A stretch of DNA of 64,000 nucleotides from Myxococcaceae bacterium (GTDB lineage: Bacteria; Myxococcota; Myxococcia; Myxococcales; Myxococcaceae). Positions 44,352 to 53,476 of the stretch are shown here, piece by piece; within the stretch, counting starts at the first letter, position 1; each line of letters begins with the position of its first letter. Location of the stretch: the NCBI GenBank assembly GCA_019686135.1, contig JADGHL010000001.1:80334-144333 (forward strand), given 5' to 3'. The position numbers and the translations under genes are program-made. The notes under the pieces are model-generated. The model did no database searches and was not told the DNA's origin. It was given only the letters and a program-made list of their open reading frames with translations.

Positions 44352-46748
44352 TCACCGGTACTGCGGGCCGACGTCGAAGTAGACGCGCTGGTTCGGTTTC
44401 ACCGTGAAGGTCTCGCGCCACTTCTGCGTCCCCACCGTGACCTCCACCCGGTGCGTGCCTTCGTAGATGGAGATCTCGGCGGAGAGTGGGGCTTTCCCGA
44501 CTTGCCGGCCGTCGATCTCGATCACTGCGCCCACCGGAGCGTTCACCGAGACGTAGCCCCTCTGAAGGTAGATGGCCTCGTTCGCCGTCCCGTTCTCCGG
44601 CACGAGCACCACGCGGGTCAGGTCCACGCCCTTCTTTCGATCGATGAGGCGTATGCGACGCTTGCCCGCGGCGACCTTGATCCGCAGCGGCGTGCGACCA
44701 CTGGGGACGCCGTCGATCTCCACCGCTGCCGTCGGTTCCGAGGTGAGCGCGAGCGTGCCCTGGGACGTGACGGTCGCGGTCGCGCCGGCGTCGCCTGATG
44801 CTGGCGCTTCGGTCGTGGCCCCCGCATCCGGTGATCCCGTTTGGTCAGATGAGGCCCCTCCACCGCTGTTCGGGCCACGCGCGACGGAGGGCCCACTGTC
44901 GCGGCTCGGCGCCGTTCCAATCACGCCCGGGTCCTGGGAGGTGCCACCCGCGTCGGCAGGCGGTCGCTGGGAGAGACCCCACCACGCAGCCAACGCCGCG
45001 AGCGCCACCGCCGAAAGGCCCAGGAGCAGGCCGGGCACTTTCGAGCCTCGAGGCGCGCTGCTCGCAGGGCCGCGGGCGTCATCGTCCCGCTGGCTGGAAG
45101 GCGGCAATCCCGGAGGAGCCACCGCCGTGCTCTGGGATGACATGGCCGAGCCCGTCGCCGGGGCGAGGTCGATCTGCGGCGCGGAGGACTGCGCGGCCGA
45201 AGCGGACGGCGCTGTAGACGTCGGTTGCGCAGCGGAGGCTGCGTACGCCGCAGCGGTTGACTGTGCCGTAGAGGCCGCGTGCTGCGCGGAAGCAGCGTGC
45301 GGTGCGGGGACGAGTCGTGCGCCCGGGGCTGCGTATCCCGCGGAGATTGTGCGCTGCGCGGAAGCAGCGTGCGCCGCCGAGGTCGGTTGCGGGGCGGAGG
45401 CTGCGTTGGGCGCAGGGGCAGGGTGCGCCATGAGGGCGAGGTGTGCGCCCGAGGCTGCGTGCGCTGCGGAGCCTGTTTGTGCCGGGGAGGTTGTGAGCTG
45501 CGCGGAAGCGGCGCGCGCCGCAGAGGTCGGTTGCGCAGCGGAGGCTGCGTTCTGCGCCGAGGCAGCGTGCGCCGCGGGGGGCAGTTGTGCGCCCGGGGCC
45601 TGGTACGCCGCAGTGGTTGATGGAGCCGTGGAGGCGGCGTGCTGCGCAGAGACAGCCTGTGCCGCTGCGATCGCATCGGCCGCGAATGCTGCTCCCACGG
45701 CGGAAGCTGTTTGCGCCGCGGCTCCGGCCGGCATGGGCGCCGCAAGTCCGGCGCCTCCGAGCTCTGCCGGCGGCGGCGCGACGGAAGGGAAGGGGGACCG
45801 GCTCGCCGGTTCCCGCGCCCACTGCGCGCGTGCGAACGCGGCGATGCCGGAGTCGATCAACCGCTGGCGTTCGGCGCGCGTACCGTCCGCGTCGGGGAAG
45901 TGGCCGGCCAGCCACTTTCCGACTTCGGCCTCATCGGGCAGCGGCTGCACGGCGAGCTCGATCGCCTCGCGCAGAAGGAGCGCGGACGGAAAGCGCTCCG
46001 CCGCCTTCTTCGCCAGCGCGCGCGCGAGGACCGGTACCAGCGTCTCGGGGATCTTTGGGTGGCGGCTGAAGTCCACGGTCGCGGTCAGCACCGCCTGGTC
46101 GATGTCCTCGGCATCCTCGAACGGCGCCTTCCCGGTGAGCGCCTCGAAGAGCGTCGCCCCGAGCAGGTAAACGTCGGTCTGGACGTTCATCGCCGCTCGG
46201 CCGCCGAGCACCTGCTCGGGGGCGGCGCGGATGTTCCGCCCGCGGTTCTCTTTCGGCGCGAACGCCGCGGCGCCGTACCCGGCGACCTTGCAGTTGCCGG
46301 CGAAGGTCACCAGCAGCGTCTCGGGCCGGAGATCGCCGTGCAGAAGCGGCGTCCCGTCGTCGTTCCCCGCGAGGTGCGCGTAGTGGACGCCCTGTGCGGC
46401 GTCGGCGACAAGCCTTGCGGCCAGCGGCGCGGGCAGAGGACCTGTGGCCTCGAGCACTCGCCTCAGGTTCTCGCCATCGCCGAACTCGACGACGCGGGCG
46501 AGCCGTCCGTCCTCCATCCGGGCGAAGCCATAGACGCGGACGATGTGCGGGTGTTCGAGTAGCGCGGCGCGTTCGGTCTCGCGCTGGATCCGTTCGCTCT
46601 TCTCGATGTCTTTCGCGAGCTCATCGGGGACCCAGACCAGCACGACGGGATCGGCGCGCGCCTCGTCGCGGATGGCGAGCCCGAGGAACGCGCGCGAGCC
46701 GCCGCTCGACGGGAGCGGCCCGAGGGCCTGGTACCGGAAGTTCGGCAT
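44352..46748 (-). CDS. Membrane pseudokinase with PEGA domains
   Basis: A 798-residue Ser/Thr-kinase-like protein that should not phosphorylate. The kinase fold (about 1-280) has APEQV and HGDLRPETL, but Lys of the beta-3 strand is missing (VVLVWV), DFG is GYG (157-159), and HRDxKxxN is HGDLRPET. A long Ala/Ser/Pro/Gln/His linker follows (about 330-570), with repeats like AASAQHAAS and QPTSAA. Then come one TM helix (VPGLLLGLSAVALAALAAWW) and two PEGA domains (about 640-700, 715-785; LTSEPTAAVEIDGVPSGRTP, SVNAPVGAVIEIDGRQVG) outside the membrane. PEGA domains are thought to bind envelope surface components. It probably acts as a scaffold or regulator of a real kinase. Confidence 0.87.
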   Translation of the reverse strand: MPNFRYQALGPLPSSGGSRAFLGLAIRDEARADPVVLVWVPDELAKDIEKSERIQRETERAALLEHPHIVRVYGFARMEDGRLARVVEFGDGENLRRVLEATGPLPAPLAARLVADAAQGVHYAHLAGNDDGTPLLHGDLRPETLLVTFAGNCKVAGYGAAAFAPKENRGRNIRAAPEQVLGGRAAMNVQTDVYLLGATLFEALTGKAPFEDAEDIDQAVLTATVDFSRHPKIPETLVPVLARALAKKAAERFPSALLLREAIELAVQPLPDEAEVGKWLAGHFPDADGTRAERQRLIDSGIAAFARAQWAREPASRSPFPSVAPPPAELGGAGLAAPMPAGAAAQTASAVGAAFAADAIAAAQAVSAQHAASTAPSTTAAYQAPGAQLPPAAHAASAQNAASAAQPTSAARAASAQLTTSPAQTGSAAHAASGAHLALMAHPAPAPNAASAPQPTSAAHAASAQRTISAGYAAPGARLVPAPHAASAQHAASTAQSTAAAYAASAAQPTSTAPSASAAQSSAPQIDLAPATGSAMSSQSTAVAPPGLPPSSQRDDDARGPASSAPRGSKVPGLLLGLSAVALAALAAWWGLSQRPPADAGGTSQDPGVIGTAPSRDSGPSVARGPNSGGGASSDQTGSPDAGATTEAPASGDAGATATVTSQGTLALTSEPTAAVEIDGVPSGRTPLRIKVAAGKRRIRLIDRKKGVDLTRVVLVPENGTANEAIYLQRGYVSVNAPVGAVIEIDGRQVGKAPLSAEISIYEGTHRVEVTVGTQKWRETFTVKPNQRVYFDVGPQYR
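45150..45740 (-). repeat. Ala/Ser/Gln/His-coding low-complexity repeats
   Basis: Roughly 600 bp within the pseudokinase gene of degenerate 30-36 bp units coding AASAQxAASxAQPTSAA-type segments. They form the linker before the TM helix. The neighbouring MshEN-like gene has a similar kind of linker. Confidence 0.75.
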
Positions 46749-46810
46749 TGCGCCAGAGTGTAAGCGCGGTCGATCTGCCCGCGAAGAAACTCCGCCCGGG
46801 GCCGGGGCAG

Positions 46811-48148
46811 CTAGAACGGCAGGGTAAGGTGGTAGCCGACGGGCCCTCGCCGGACCAGCAGCAGGATGCTCCGGGCGCCATGCGCATCGGCGATCACGTC
46901 ACGGAAGGCCTCGCGGGTCGGCACGGGCTTGTTGTTGATGCGAAGGATCGCGTCGCCCCGGCGCAAACCGATCTGCTCGGCGCTCGAGCCGCGGCGGACG
47001 TTGACGATCACCATCTCTCGCCCCCTGGGCTCCACCCGCACGCCGATCCGGTCCCAGAAGATGTCCTCCGCCAGCCGCGTGGGGAACTCGACGGGGACGA
47101 TCGTCACCATACGGGTCTCGCCGTTGCGGAAGATCGTCACCTCGATCTTCGACTTCGCCGGGTACGCGCGCAGCCGCACGTCGAGGTCCTCGCTGTCGAC
47201 CACGCGCACGCGATCGATCTCGGTGACGATGTCGCCCCTCTGAAGCCCCGCCTTGTCCGCCGGGCTCTCCGGATCCGTTCCCACCACCAGCGCGCCGTAG
47301 GTGCGATCCCACCCGAGCTGCCCGGCGACGTCAGGGGTCAGGTACGCGGACTGAATCCCCACCCACGCCGGGCGCACCTTCCCGAACTGGGTGAGCTCCT
47401 TGACGATCCGCCGCACCTTGTCGGCCGGGATGGCGAAGCCGATCCCCTGGGCGGAGGCGAAGATGGCGGTGTTGATGCCAATCACCTCGCCATCGGTGTT
47501 GAGCAGGGGCCCGCCCGAGTTGCCCGGGTTGATCGACGCGTCGGTCTGGACGAAGTCGTTGTAGATGCGCCCGTCCGCCCGGAAGCTGCGGCCCACCGCG
47601 GACACCACGCCCACCGTCACCGTCTTCGCCAGGCCGAATGGACTGCCGATCGCGATCACGGTCTCGCCGATCATCAGGTCCGACGACGTCCCCAGCTTTG
47701 CCACCGGCAGGGGCGCGTTGGCTTTCACCTTCACCACCGCCAGATCGTTGTTCCGATCGGAGCCGATCACCTCGCCCTCCAGCTGGCGGCCATCTGCCAG
47801 CTTGACGTGGATCGACGAAGCGCCGCGGATCACGTGGTCGTTGGTGACGATGATCCCGGACGGGTCGATGATCGCGCCCGAGCCCAGGCTCTGGACCGCG
47901 CGCCGCCGATCGCGTCCGCCCATCAGATCGTCGAACAGCTGCTCGAACGGGTCGAGGTCACGCCGGTCATCGACGATCTGCTCGGTCGCGATGTGGACCA
48001 CCGCCGGAGACACCCGCTCCACCACTTCGACCACGGCGTCACGCCGGCTCGCGCGATCCGCGCGCGCGGACGAGGGAGCGAGCGCCATCGACACAGCAAC
48101 CACCGCGACGATCAACCCCAGACGGGGGCACCTTCCTTTCACATCCAT
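46811..48148 (-). CDS. HtrA/DegP-type serine protease
   Basis: A 445-residue periplasmic protease and chaperone of envelope quality control. A signal peptide (LIVAVVAVSMALAPSSARA, about 12-30) is followed by a trypsin-like domain with the full catalytic triad His105 (VTNDHVI), Asp135 (RNNDLAVVK) and Ser211 (NPGNSGGPLL). Two PDZ domains follow (about 265-345 and 365-440; VGIQSAYLTPDVAGQLG and RVEPRGREMVIVNVRRG). ATG at 48148 begins the signal; an open frame continues upstream but overlaps the divergent KaiC-like gene. It is divergent from that gene over 144 bp. The paralogue type (DegP, DegQ or DegS) is not settled, so no symbol is given. Confidence 0.93.
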   Translation of the reverse strand: MDVKGRCPRLGLIVAVVAVSMALAPSSARADRASRRDAVVEVVERVSPAVVHIATEQIVDDRRDLDPFEQLFDDLMGGRDRRRAVQSLGSGAIIDPSGIIVTNDHVIRGASSIHVKLADGRQLEGEVIGSDRNNDLAVVKVKANAPLPVAKLGTSSDLMIGETVIAIGSPFGLAKTVTVGVVSAVGRSFRADGRIYNDFVQTDASINPGNSGGPLLNTDGEVIGINTAIFASAQGIGFAIPADKVRRIVKELTQFGKVRPAWVGIQSAYLTPDVAGQLGWDRTYGALVVGTDPESPADKAGLQRGDIVTEIDRVRVVDSEDLDVRLRAYPAKSKIEVTIFRNGETRMVTIVPVEFPTRLAEDIFWDRIGVRVEPRGREMVIVNVRRGSSAEQIGLRRGDAILRINNKPVPTREAFRDVIADAHGARSILLLVRRGPVGYHLTLPF

Positions 48149-48292
48149 CTGTCTGCTCCAGGGCCCGCGAACACCATCGAGCGCGGGTTGTTCCCGACAT
48201 ACGCGGCGACATCTGTTCAGCCAAGAACCGATGTCCGCGCGGCGCTCGATCTGCGCTCCCCGATATGGGCGCGACATGTGAAATGCCCCGAC

Positions 48293-49654
48293 ATGACTGC
48301 GGAGCCGGGATCGTTGGCGTCGGGGATCGCTGCGCTGGATCGCATCCTCGGCGGAGGACTGCCATCGCGGCAGGTGCTGTTGGTCGCGGGTCAGCCCGGC
48401 AGCGGCAAAACCCTCCTCGCCAGTCAGCTGGCGTTCTCGCACGCCGCTCGCGGCACGCCGGTGTTGCTGGCCACCGCCGCCTGCGAACCCCACGCGAAGA
48501 TCCTCGACTCGCTCGAGGGGTTCTCGTTCTTCAAGCGCGATCGGATCGGCAGGGAGCTCGTCCTGGTCAGTGTCTATCCGTGGCTCCGCAAAGGCGTCAA
48601 AGAGACGCGCGAGCTGTTGCTCTCGAGCGTGCGCGAACGGAAGGCGCGGCTGCTGGTGCTGGACGGGCTCCGCTCGCTGCGCGACGTGTGGCGCGATGAG
48701 ACGCAGATCCGCGAGTTCCTCTCCGAACTGGGCGTGGGGATCGCCACCAACGATTGCACCGGGATCTTCACGCTGGAGGCCGCGCCCGAACGCGTGCTCG
48801 ACCTCTCCGAAGCGGCCTCGGTCGATGGCGTCGTGACGCTCGGGTTCGACGCGGTGGGGATGACCCGCGTGCGCCGGCTGGAAGTGCTCAAGCTCCGGGG
48901 CCGCGGGTACCTCGCCGGCCGGCACAGCGCGGTGGTGGGCCCGGGCGGGTTCACGCTCTTTCCGCGGCTGGAGTCGCTGGAGGCCGCCGTGCCCGTGGTG
49001 TCGTGGACGGCGGACGTGGGGCGCGCCGCGTTCGGCGTGCCGCCGCTCGACGACTACCTCGGCGGCGGGCTTCCGCGGGCTTCGGTGACCGCCTTGTTCG
49101 GCCAGAGCGGCACGGGCAAGTCGCTTCTGGCAGCGGCGTTCGCCGGAGCGGGGGCGCGTGCAGGGGAGCGCACGCTCGTGATCTCCCTGCAGGAGCACGC
49201 GGACCGGCTGAGGGCGCGCGCTATGGGGGCAGGCCTCCTTCGCCGGGAGCTTCCAGAGCTGGTGCTGGACTCGCCGTCGCCGTTGTCCGTTGATCCCGAC
49301 GCGATGGCGCACACGGTGCTAGATCGGGCTGCGGAGCTGCTGGCGCGGCGCGTGGTGATCGACGGCGCGGAGCGGATCGACGCCGCGCTGAAGCCGCATT
49401 CGCGCCGTCAGGACTTCTGGATCGCCTTTGCGTCCCGGCTGGGCCGGGGTGGGCGGGACGTGCTGCTCACCTTCAGCGGCGCGCCCGGCGCGCGGGCCGG
49501 GTTGTTCCGGGTGTTCTCCGACGTGCTCGAGGCATGGGCCGGCGATGAAGACGGCCAGCGCGTGCTTCGTCTGCGGGCGATCAAGCTGTCCACGGGACCC
49601 GTCCCGCGGAAGAGCTGGCGCTTCGACCTCGAGGAGGCAAAGGGCACGCCATGA
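48293..49654 (+). CDS. KaiC-like tandem RecA/RadA ATPase
   Basis: A 453-residue protein with two KaiC-type P-loop domains. Walker A motifs are GQPGSGKT (33-40) and GQSGTGKS (270-277). Each is followed by strand-type Walker B regions (ARLLVLDGLRSLRD and ARRVVIDGAERID). Unlike clock KaiC there is no kaiA or kaiB, and the Ser/Thr autophosphorylation pair is not evident. ATG 48293 is the proposed start; an in-frame GTG (48278) lies five codons upstream, and neither has a clear ribosome site. The stop overlaps the next gene's ATG, so the ATPase is co-translated with a kinase-like protein, as KaiC-type proteins with histidine kinases in other bacteria. Confidence 0.87.
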   Translation: MTAEPGSLASGIAALDRILGGGLPSRQVLLVAGQPGSGKTLLASQLAFSHAARGTPVLLATAACEPHAKILDSLEGFSFFKRDRIGRELVLVSVYPWLRKGVKETRELLLSSVRERKARLLVLDGLRSLRDVWRDETQIREFLSELGVGIATNDCTGIFTLEAAPERVLDLSEAASVDGVVTLGFDAVGMTRVRRLEVLKLRGRGYLAGRHSAVVGPGGFTLFPRLESLEAAVPVVSWTADVGRAAFGVPPLDDYLGGGLPRASVTALFGQSGTGKSLLAAAFAGAGARAGERTLVISLQEHADRLRARAMGAGLLRRELPELVLDSPSPLSVDPDAMAHTVLDRAAELLARRVVIDGAERIDAALKPHSRRQDFWIAFASRLGRGGRDVLLTFSGAPGARAGLFRVFSDVLEAWAGDEDGQRVLRLRAIKLSTGPVPRKSWRFDLEEAKGTP

Positions 49655-50739
49655 GCCTGGTGCTGGTGGCCGACGACGAACCGGCGGTGCTGGAGGTGCT
49701 CACCGAGGTGGTGGAGGACCTCGGTCACGACGTGGTCCGCGCGCACGATGGAAAGGAAGCGCTCCAGCTGGCGCGCACGCAACGGCCCCATCTGGTGGTG
49801 ACCGATCACATGATGCCGCGGCTCTCGGGGCTGGAGCTGTGCCGCGCGCTCCGCGAGGAGGCCGGGCTGCGCGAGGTTCCGGTGATTCTCCTCTCGGCGG
49901 CGCTGCCGCCGGAGGCCACCGAGGCGTTTGCGTATCTCGCCAAGCCGTTCGAGCTCGACGAGTTCGAGGCGCTGGTCAAACGCACGCTCGAAAAGAGCGC
50001 GGTGCCGGCGGCGCCTGTCGACATCCCTGAACCGCCGCCGCGTGCGGAATCTTCACTGGTCCCGGCGGATGCGCTTTTCCGCTGGGTCGCGCAGTCGCTC
50101 AAGTCGCCGCTCTCCGCGGCGAAGATGAGCCTAAAGCGGCTCGAACGGCGCGCCGCGAAGGACGGGATCGCGCCGGATCGTCTGCCGTTCGACGCGGTGA
50201 CCCGGCAGCTCGAGAGGATGGAGGCGATCGTCGGCGCGATGACAGACGCCGCAGCGCTCTCCGAGGGGCGGCTCGCCCTGAACAAGGAACGCGTGGAGCT
50301 TCGCGCGCTGGTGGAGCGGGAGGTCGGCCGCTTCCGCGCGGCGCACGCCGACTACCGGATCGAGCTGGTGCTCCCAGGTTCGTCGGTGGAGCTGGACCTG
50401 GACGAACGGCGGTACGCGCAGATTCTGCGGAACCTCCTCGCCAACGTGGTGGCGCACGCCTCCCCGCCGCAGCGGGCCCGGGTCGAGGTGGAAGCAAACA
50501 GCGGCGTCGCCACGTTGCGCGTGACGGACTTCGGTCCGGGGATCGCCCCTTCGGCGCAACGGACGTTGTTTCAGGGCCTGCAGCGTGAGGACCCGCCCGG
50601 CGTGCGGCGTCCGGGCCTCGGGTTGTTCATCGCCTCCAGACTGGCGGCGCTGCACGGGGGCACCGTCACGGTCCAGAGCGCGTCGCGGCAGGGCGCCACC
50701 TTCACGGTCGCAGTGCCGCTGCCAGCGCGATCGGCGTGA
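49651..50739 (+). CDS. REC-fused histidine-kinase-like protein lacking the phospho-His
   Basis: A 362-residue cytoplasmic protein. The receiver (about 1-115) has Asp52 (LVVTDHMMPRLSG) and Lys98 in YLAKPFEL. A HisKA-like helix pair follows, in which the HELRTPL motif is QSLKSPL: Gln148 stands where the phospho-accepting His should be. The HATPase has recognisable N, G1 and G2 boxes (RNLLANVVAHA, DFGPGIAP, RRPGLGLFIA), so ATP binding may persist. It may be an inactive partner or act on another protein. Its ATG overlaps the KaiC-like stop by 4 nt. 617 bp without genes follow. Confidence 0.85.
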   Translation: MSLVLVADDEPAVLEVLTEVVEDLGHDVVRAHDGKEALQLARTQRPHLVVTDHMMPRLSGLELCRALREEAGLREVPVILLSAALPPEATEAFAYLAKPFELDEFEALVKRTLEKSAVPAAPVDIPEPPPRAESSLVPADALFRWVAQSLKSPLSAAKMSLKRLERRAAKDGIAPDRLPFDAVTRQLERMEAIVGAMTDAAALSEGRLALNKERVELRALVEREVGRFRAAHADYRIELVLPGSSVELDLDERRYAQILRNLLANVVAHASPPQRARVEVEANSGVATLRVTDFGPGIAPSAQRTLFQGLQREDPPGVRRPGLGLFIASRLAALHGGTVTVQSASRQGATFTVAVPLPARSA

Positions 50740-51356
50740 ACCCGGGCACACCCGGTTCTTGCTGGTGCTACATCCGCGCGACGCTTTGTTCGAGTCGGCC
50801 CCAGCGCCGTCGTTCACGGTCGCCGCGGGATCGAGGAGCGCATCACTTTGAGTTCCGCTGCGCGTTCGAGCGCTCGACCGATGATCAGGACTTCTCACCG
50901 AGCTTTGCGACGTGCTGCCTGACCGCGCTGCAAGAGCCTCCGGGAGTACGAACAGCTCGGTGGCAGCGGCGAAGGTGGCCAGCGAGACAGGGTGAAGGAT
51001 GAAGAGCCGCGACTGCGCTACCGCGAGGCGGAAGAGGTTGGCGCGCGCGTCAATGCTGTGCAGCGCTGCTTCGCCGCCTTGCAACGCGCTCGGCCGGTGA
51101 TGCGGGAGTCGCCTCTCCAGTGCATCGGCCTGGACGGGCGCGAACGGTCCCGGTCGCGCGAGCCGAGGTCCCGTTTGCCGTCTGACTGCATGGACCGATT
51201 CGGCTCAAGCACGCCTTGGCGTGCGGTGCGCGCCGCAAGGCTCGCGGTCCCCACCTCGCGGACTTCCGGCTGCTGCTGGGCCCGGCGCGCAGCGGTGAGC
51301 ACGGCGCCAACGCGCACGGTGGGGCGCAGCACTGAGCTGCGCCCCAGAGCGTGCCA
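50740..51356. other. Gene-poor spacer, possibly decayed
   Basis: No frame on either strand has protein-like composition or a start with a ribosome site. Several short frames shift every 100-250 bp, as in old gene remains. On the minus strand a frame around 50760-51084 has a hydrophobic-looking stretch (LATFAAATELFVLPEALAAR), but I cannot match it. No terminator, tRNA or repeats were seen. Confidence 0.4.
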
Positions 51357-52460
51357 CTACCGTGCGGTGCGACGCCGTCCGGCGGTGCGCTTCTGCCGGG
51401 CGGTTCGCTTCGTCGCGCGCGACCGCGACTTCAGCGCCTGCGACTTCAACGTCCAACCAATCATCTTGTAGAGCAGCCGCGCGCCCACGTTGCCATCCCA
51501 GTCCCCCTCGGGCCCGGGGGCGACCTCGCAGAGATCGAATCCGACGATCCGCCGCCCGGAGGCGACGATGCCGGCGACGAGCGCGGTGGCTTCGGCGAAC
51601 GCCAGGCCGCCGGGGACCGGCGTGCCCGTGTGCGGACAGAGGACCGGATCCAGACCGTCGATGTCGAAGGAGAGGTACACGTCCTTCGGAAGGTGGCGGA
51701 CGATGGCGCGCACCTGCCGGTTCCAGGGCACGCCATCGAACCGGGCGCGGAAGAGGTCGGTGTCGAAGAGGTCGACGATCCGCCCGCGGCTTTTCGCGGC
51801 GTAGTCGAGCTCGTCCCCGCCCACGTCGCGGATCCCCACCTGCACCAGCTTCGCCACCTCCGGGATCCGCTCCATCACGTTGTGGAAGATCGACGCGTGG
51901 GACCACGTGAATCCCTCGAACGCCTCGCGGAGATCCGCGTGCGCGTCGAGGTGGAGCACGCCCATCCCGGGATACCGCTCGGCGTGGGCGCGGATGCTGC
52001 CGAAGGGCACGGAGTGATCGCCGCCGACCACGCCGACGATCTTCCCCGCGTCCAGCCAGGTGCTCGCGGTCCGGTACACCCAGTCGTTCATGCGTTCGCA
52101 GAGCGCGTTGACCTCGGCGAGCTTGCCCTCGAGCCCCGGCGCCGCGTCGAGGTCTCCACCGGCATCGATGATCGGCCGCGCCAGCGCGCGCGCTCGGGCG
52201 TTCCACTCCGCCACCTCCTTCGGCGAAGGCAGCATGGCGATCCCCGCCTCGTACGGCTTGCCGGTCTCCAGATCGAAGAGGTCCACCTGCCGCGAGGCGC
52301 GGAGGATCGCCTCCGGGCCGCCCGAGGTTCCTCCGCCATACGAGGTCGTGGCCTCGAACGGCACCGGGATGAGGATGACCTTCGACTCTTCGGGCGTGAA
52401 GGGCAGGCCGTAGACGCCGGAGTCGGGCGCGGCGGCCGCGTTGGGATCGAAGCTCGGCAT
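51357..52460 (-). CDS. Agmatinase/arginase-family ureohydrolase
   Basis: A 367-residue dimanganese enzyme that splits a guanidino compound to urea plus amine. All metal-ligand motifs are present: GVVGGDHSVPFG, LHLDAHADLRE and SFDIDGLDPVLCPH. The last 30 residues are a Lys/Arg-rich tail (KSRSRATKRTARQKRTAGRR), unusual for the family and absent from typical agmatinases. Agmatinase is favoured by the motif form, but formimidoylglutamase or guanidinobutyrase cannot be ruled out, so no symbol. Start ATG at 52460. The oxidoreductase gene ends the other side of a 24-nt gap and is on the same strand upstream. Confidence 0.87.
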   Translation of the reverse strand: MPSFDPNAAAAPDSGVYGLPFTPEESKVILIPVPFEATTSYGGGTSGGPEAILRASRQVDLFDLETGKPYEAGIAMLPSPKEVAEWNARARALARPIIDAGGDLDAAPGLEGKLAEVNALCERMNDWVYRTASTWLDAGKIVGVVGGDHSVPFGSIRAHAERYPGMGVLHLDAHADLREAFEGFTWSHASIFHNVMERIPEVAKLVQVGIRDVGGDELDYAAKSRGRIVDLFDTDLFRARFDGVPWNRQVRAIVRHLPKDVYLSFDIDGLDPVLCPHTGTPVPGGLAFAEATALVAGIVASGRRIVGFDLCEVAPGPEGDWDGNVGARLLYKMIGWTLKSQALKSRSRATKRTARQKRTAGRRRTAR

Positions 52461-52484
52461 GCGCGGGCTTCTACAACGGCCGCG

Positions 52485-53468
52485 TCACCAGCGAAGGACG
52501 ATCTTTCCGATGGATCGGTTGTCCGAAAGCCGTGCGAACGCCTGCGCGGCCTCGTCGAACCGGAACACCGAGTCGATCACCGGGCGGAGCGCGTGCGTCT
52601 CGAAGAGTGGGACCAGGTGACGCTCGAGCGCCTGCGCCGCGGCGATCTTCTCCTCCGCGGGACGGCTGCGGAGGACCGTGCCGATGAGCTGCACCCGCCG
52701 GTTGAGGAGCTGTCGCAGATCGATCTCCGCCTTCGCGCCGGCCGATAGGCCCACCAGGAGGATCCGCCCGCGCGGGGCCATCGCGGCCACCGTCTCCGGG
52801 AGGTACGCGCCGCCGACGAGCTCGAGCGCGAGGTGTGCGCCGCCGCCCGTGAGCGCCTTGACCGCCTCCGCGAACCGCGCGTCGGCGCCGACCACGATCC
52901 GGTGCTCGAGCCCCAGCTCGCGGCCGAGCCGGTCCAGCTTCGCGGCAGTGCGCGCCGTGCCGATCGGAACGGCGCCGTGCGCGCGGACGATCTGCACTGC
53001 CGCGGTGCCGACACCCGAAGCCGCGGCGTGGATGAGCACGGCCTCGCCGGACCGCAGCCCACCCTGAAGCACCAGCGCGTCGTACGCCGTGACGAACGCC
53101 TCGGGGATCGCCGCGGCGTGCTCGAACGCGAGCGCGCCGGGGATGCGGACCGCTTCGCGCTCATGCGTGGTCAAGAACTCCGCGAAGGCGCCGCCGCCGA
53201 CGAGTCCCATCACCCGGTCGCCGACCCGGAACCGGGTGACGTGCGCGCCCACTGCCACGACCTCGCCCGCGTACTCCAGGCCGGGCACGTCCTGGACGGC
53301 ACCGACGGGAGCGGGGTAGGCGCCGCGCAGCTGCAGAAGGTCCGCGCGATTGAGCGCCGCAGCGTGGACGCGGACCGCCACCTCCCACGCGCCGGGCGTG
53401 GGCCGGGGGACCTCACGGAGCTGGAGCACCTCGGGGCCGCCGGCCCCGGTGATGACGAGCGCCTTCAT
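52485..53468 (-). CDS. Zinc-independent quinone oxidoreductase (MDR superfamily)
   Basis: A 327-residue NADPH-dependent oxidoreductase of the medium-chain dehydrogenase/reductase superfamily, subtype without zinc. The N-terminal GroES-like fold (DVPGLEYAGEVVAVGAHVTRF) is followed by a Rossmann domain with the NADPH motif HAAASGVGTAAVQ. The ATG at 53468 (MKALVITGAG) matches the family start. It resembles the PIG3/TP53I3 and QorA groups. Eight nt separate it from the preceding FG-GAP gene on the same strand. Confidence 0.9.
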   Translation of the reverse strand: MKALVITGAGGPEVLQLREVPRPTPGAWEVAVRVHAAALNRADLLQLRGAYPAPVGAVQDVPGLEYAGEVVAVGAHVTRFRVGDRVMGLVGGGAFAEFLTTHEREAVRIPGALAFEHAAAIPEAFVTAYDALVLQGGLRSGEAVLIHAAASGVGTAAVQIVRAHGAVPIGTARTAAKLDRLGRELGLEHRIVVGADARFAEAVKALTGGGAHLALELVGGAYLPETVAAMAPRGRILLVGLSAGAKAEIDLRQLLNRRVQLIGTVLRSRPAEEKIAAAQALERHLVPLFETHALRPVIDSVFRFDEAAQAFARLSDNRSIGKIVLRW

Positions 53469-53476
53469 CCGTGTCC

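Noticed and set aside
48213..48220. CTGTTCAG sequence between htrA and the KaiC-like gene as a LexA site
   Set aside because: Only the GTTCAG half and six of the ten preceding positions fit; the required CTRH half is missing.
48293..49654. Circadian-clock KaiC
   Set aside because: No kaiA or kaiB, and the paired phosphorylation sites of clock KaiC are not seen; KaiC-like ATPases are widespread in signalling.
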